From positions 1-5,024 of the forward strand of contig JAHKLV010000223.1 in NCBI GenBank assembly GCA_020854925.1: 5,024 nt of DNA, given 5' to 3'. Below are positions 4,978-5,024 of the stretch, in pieces. The notes below the pieces were generated by a model, which ran no database searches, was not told the origin of the DNA, and saw only the letters and a list, made by a program, of their open reading frames with translations. The translations under genes were made by a program, and so were the position numbers. This stretch comes from Candidatus Methanofastidiosia archaeon. GTDB lineage: Archaea; Methanobacteriota_B; Thermococci; Methanofastidiosales; NM3. The number at the start of each line of letters is the position of its first letter. The stretch's first letter is position 1.

Positions 4978-5024
4978 ATGGACGCAACAGTAGACCTATA
5001 CGATTCCACCCTTCGGGATGGAAC
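4978..5024 (+). CDS. cimA: N-terminal fragment of a citramalate/isopropylmalate synthase family protein
   Basis: Only 15 complete codons plus two bases lie in the window: MDATVDLYDSTLRDG, then a Thr codon (AC-). LYDSTLRDG is the first signature of the HMG-CoA lyase-like acyltransferases, with the catalytic Arg and metal-binding Asp in LRDG. LYD-x-TLRDGT at the very N-terminus is usual in the bacterial-type (R)-citramalate synthases (pyruvate + acetyl-CoA, isoleucine precursor), while LeuA normally has FDTTLRDGEQ. Divergence from leuA and the shared need for LeuCD and LeuB fit that role. Homocitrate synthase or a second isopropylmalate synthase cannot be excluded from so few residues, so the symbol is tentative. 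The start is supported by GGAG 8 bases upstream. Confidence 0.6.
   Translation, partial: MDATVDLYDSTLRDG

Noticed and set aside
4865..4993. 42-codon plus-strand frame starting at ATG 4865 and overlapping the cimA-like start
   Set aside because: No ribosome site precedes it, its codons have low GC at third positions unlike the real genes, and it runs through the promoter and over the next start codon. A leaderless small peptide is conceivable because a TATATTT-like patch lies about 25 bases upstream, but there is no positive support.
1..5024. CRISPR array, tRNA, rRNA, insertion sequence or prophage signals
   Set aside because: No regularly spaced repeats, tRNA cloverleaf features, transposase motifs or terminal repeats were seen. 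The window is almost fully accounted for by biosynthetic genes and short spacers.

Overview
The window carries a leucine biosynthesis cluster on the minus strand, in the order leuA-leuC-leuD-leuB (transcription runs from about 4742 down to 244). It is flanked by two genes cut by the window edges. At the left is the 27-codon tail of an unrecognised plus-strand gene (1-84). At the right are the first 15 codons of a divergent plus-strand gene of the citramalate/2-isopropylmalate synthase family (4978-5024).

Organism: the DNA is GC-rich, with strongly GC-biased third codon positions. The few AT-rich patches lie almost only between genes. Shine-Dalgarno sites are mostly of the GGTGA type, upstream regions have T/A boxes placed like archaeal TATA boxes rather than clear -35/-10 pairs, and gene ends carry oligo-T tracts. 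This favours an archaeon, perhaps a methanogenic euryarchaeote, but it is an inference. The LeuA is of the long bacterial type with a regulatory domain, so a GC-rich bacterium cannot be excluded.

Layout: 1-84 gene tail; 85-243 convergent intergenic stretch with a hairpin/T-tract terminator for each strand; 244-1368 leuB; 1376-1873 leuD; 1886-3154 leuC; 3155-3218 a 64-base junction with T-tracts, a possible terminator and a possible second promoter; 3219-4742 leuA; 4743-4977 divergent promoter region with a central A/T dyad; 4978 onward the cimA-like start.

How the genes work together: LeuA condenses 2-oxoisovalerate with acetyl-CoA to give 2-isopropylmalate, LeuC+LeuD isomerise it to 3-isopropylmalate, and LeuB oxidises that to 2-oxoisocaproate, the precursor of leucine. 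If the divergent gene is a true citramalate synthase, its product would pass through the same LeuCD and LeuB to 2-oxobutyrate for isoleucine, so the locus would hold both entry enzymes and the shared downstream steps. No wholly new system is visible. The points most worth a second look are LeuB (a tartrate/D-malate dehydrogenase-like backbone with a Lys-Tyr pair at the coenzyme-selecting position), the symmetric divergent control region, and the leuA/leuC junction.
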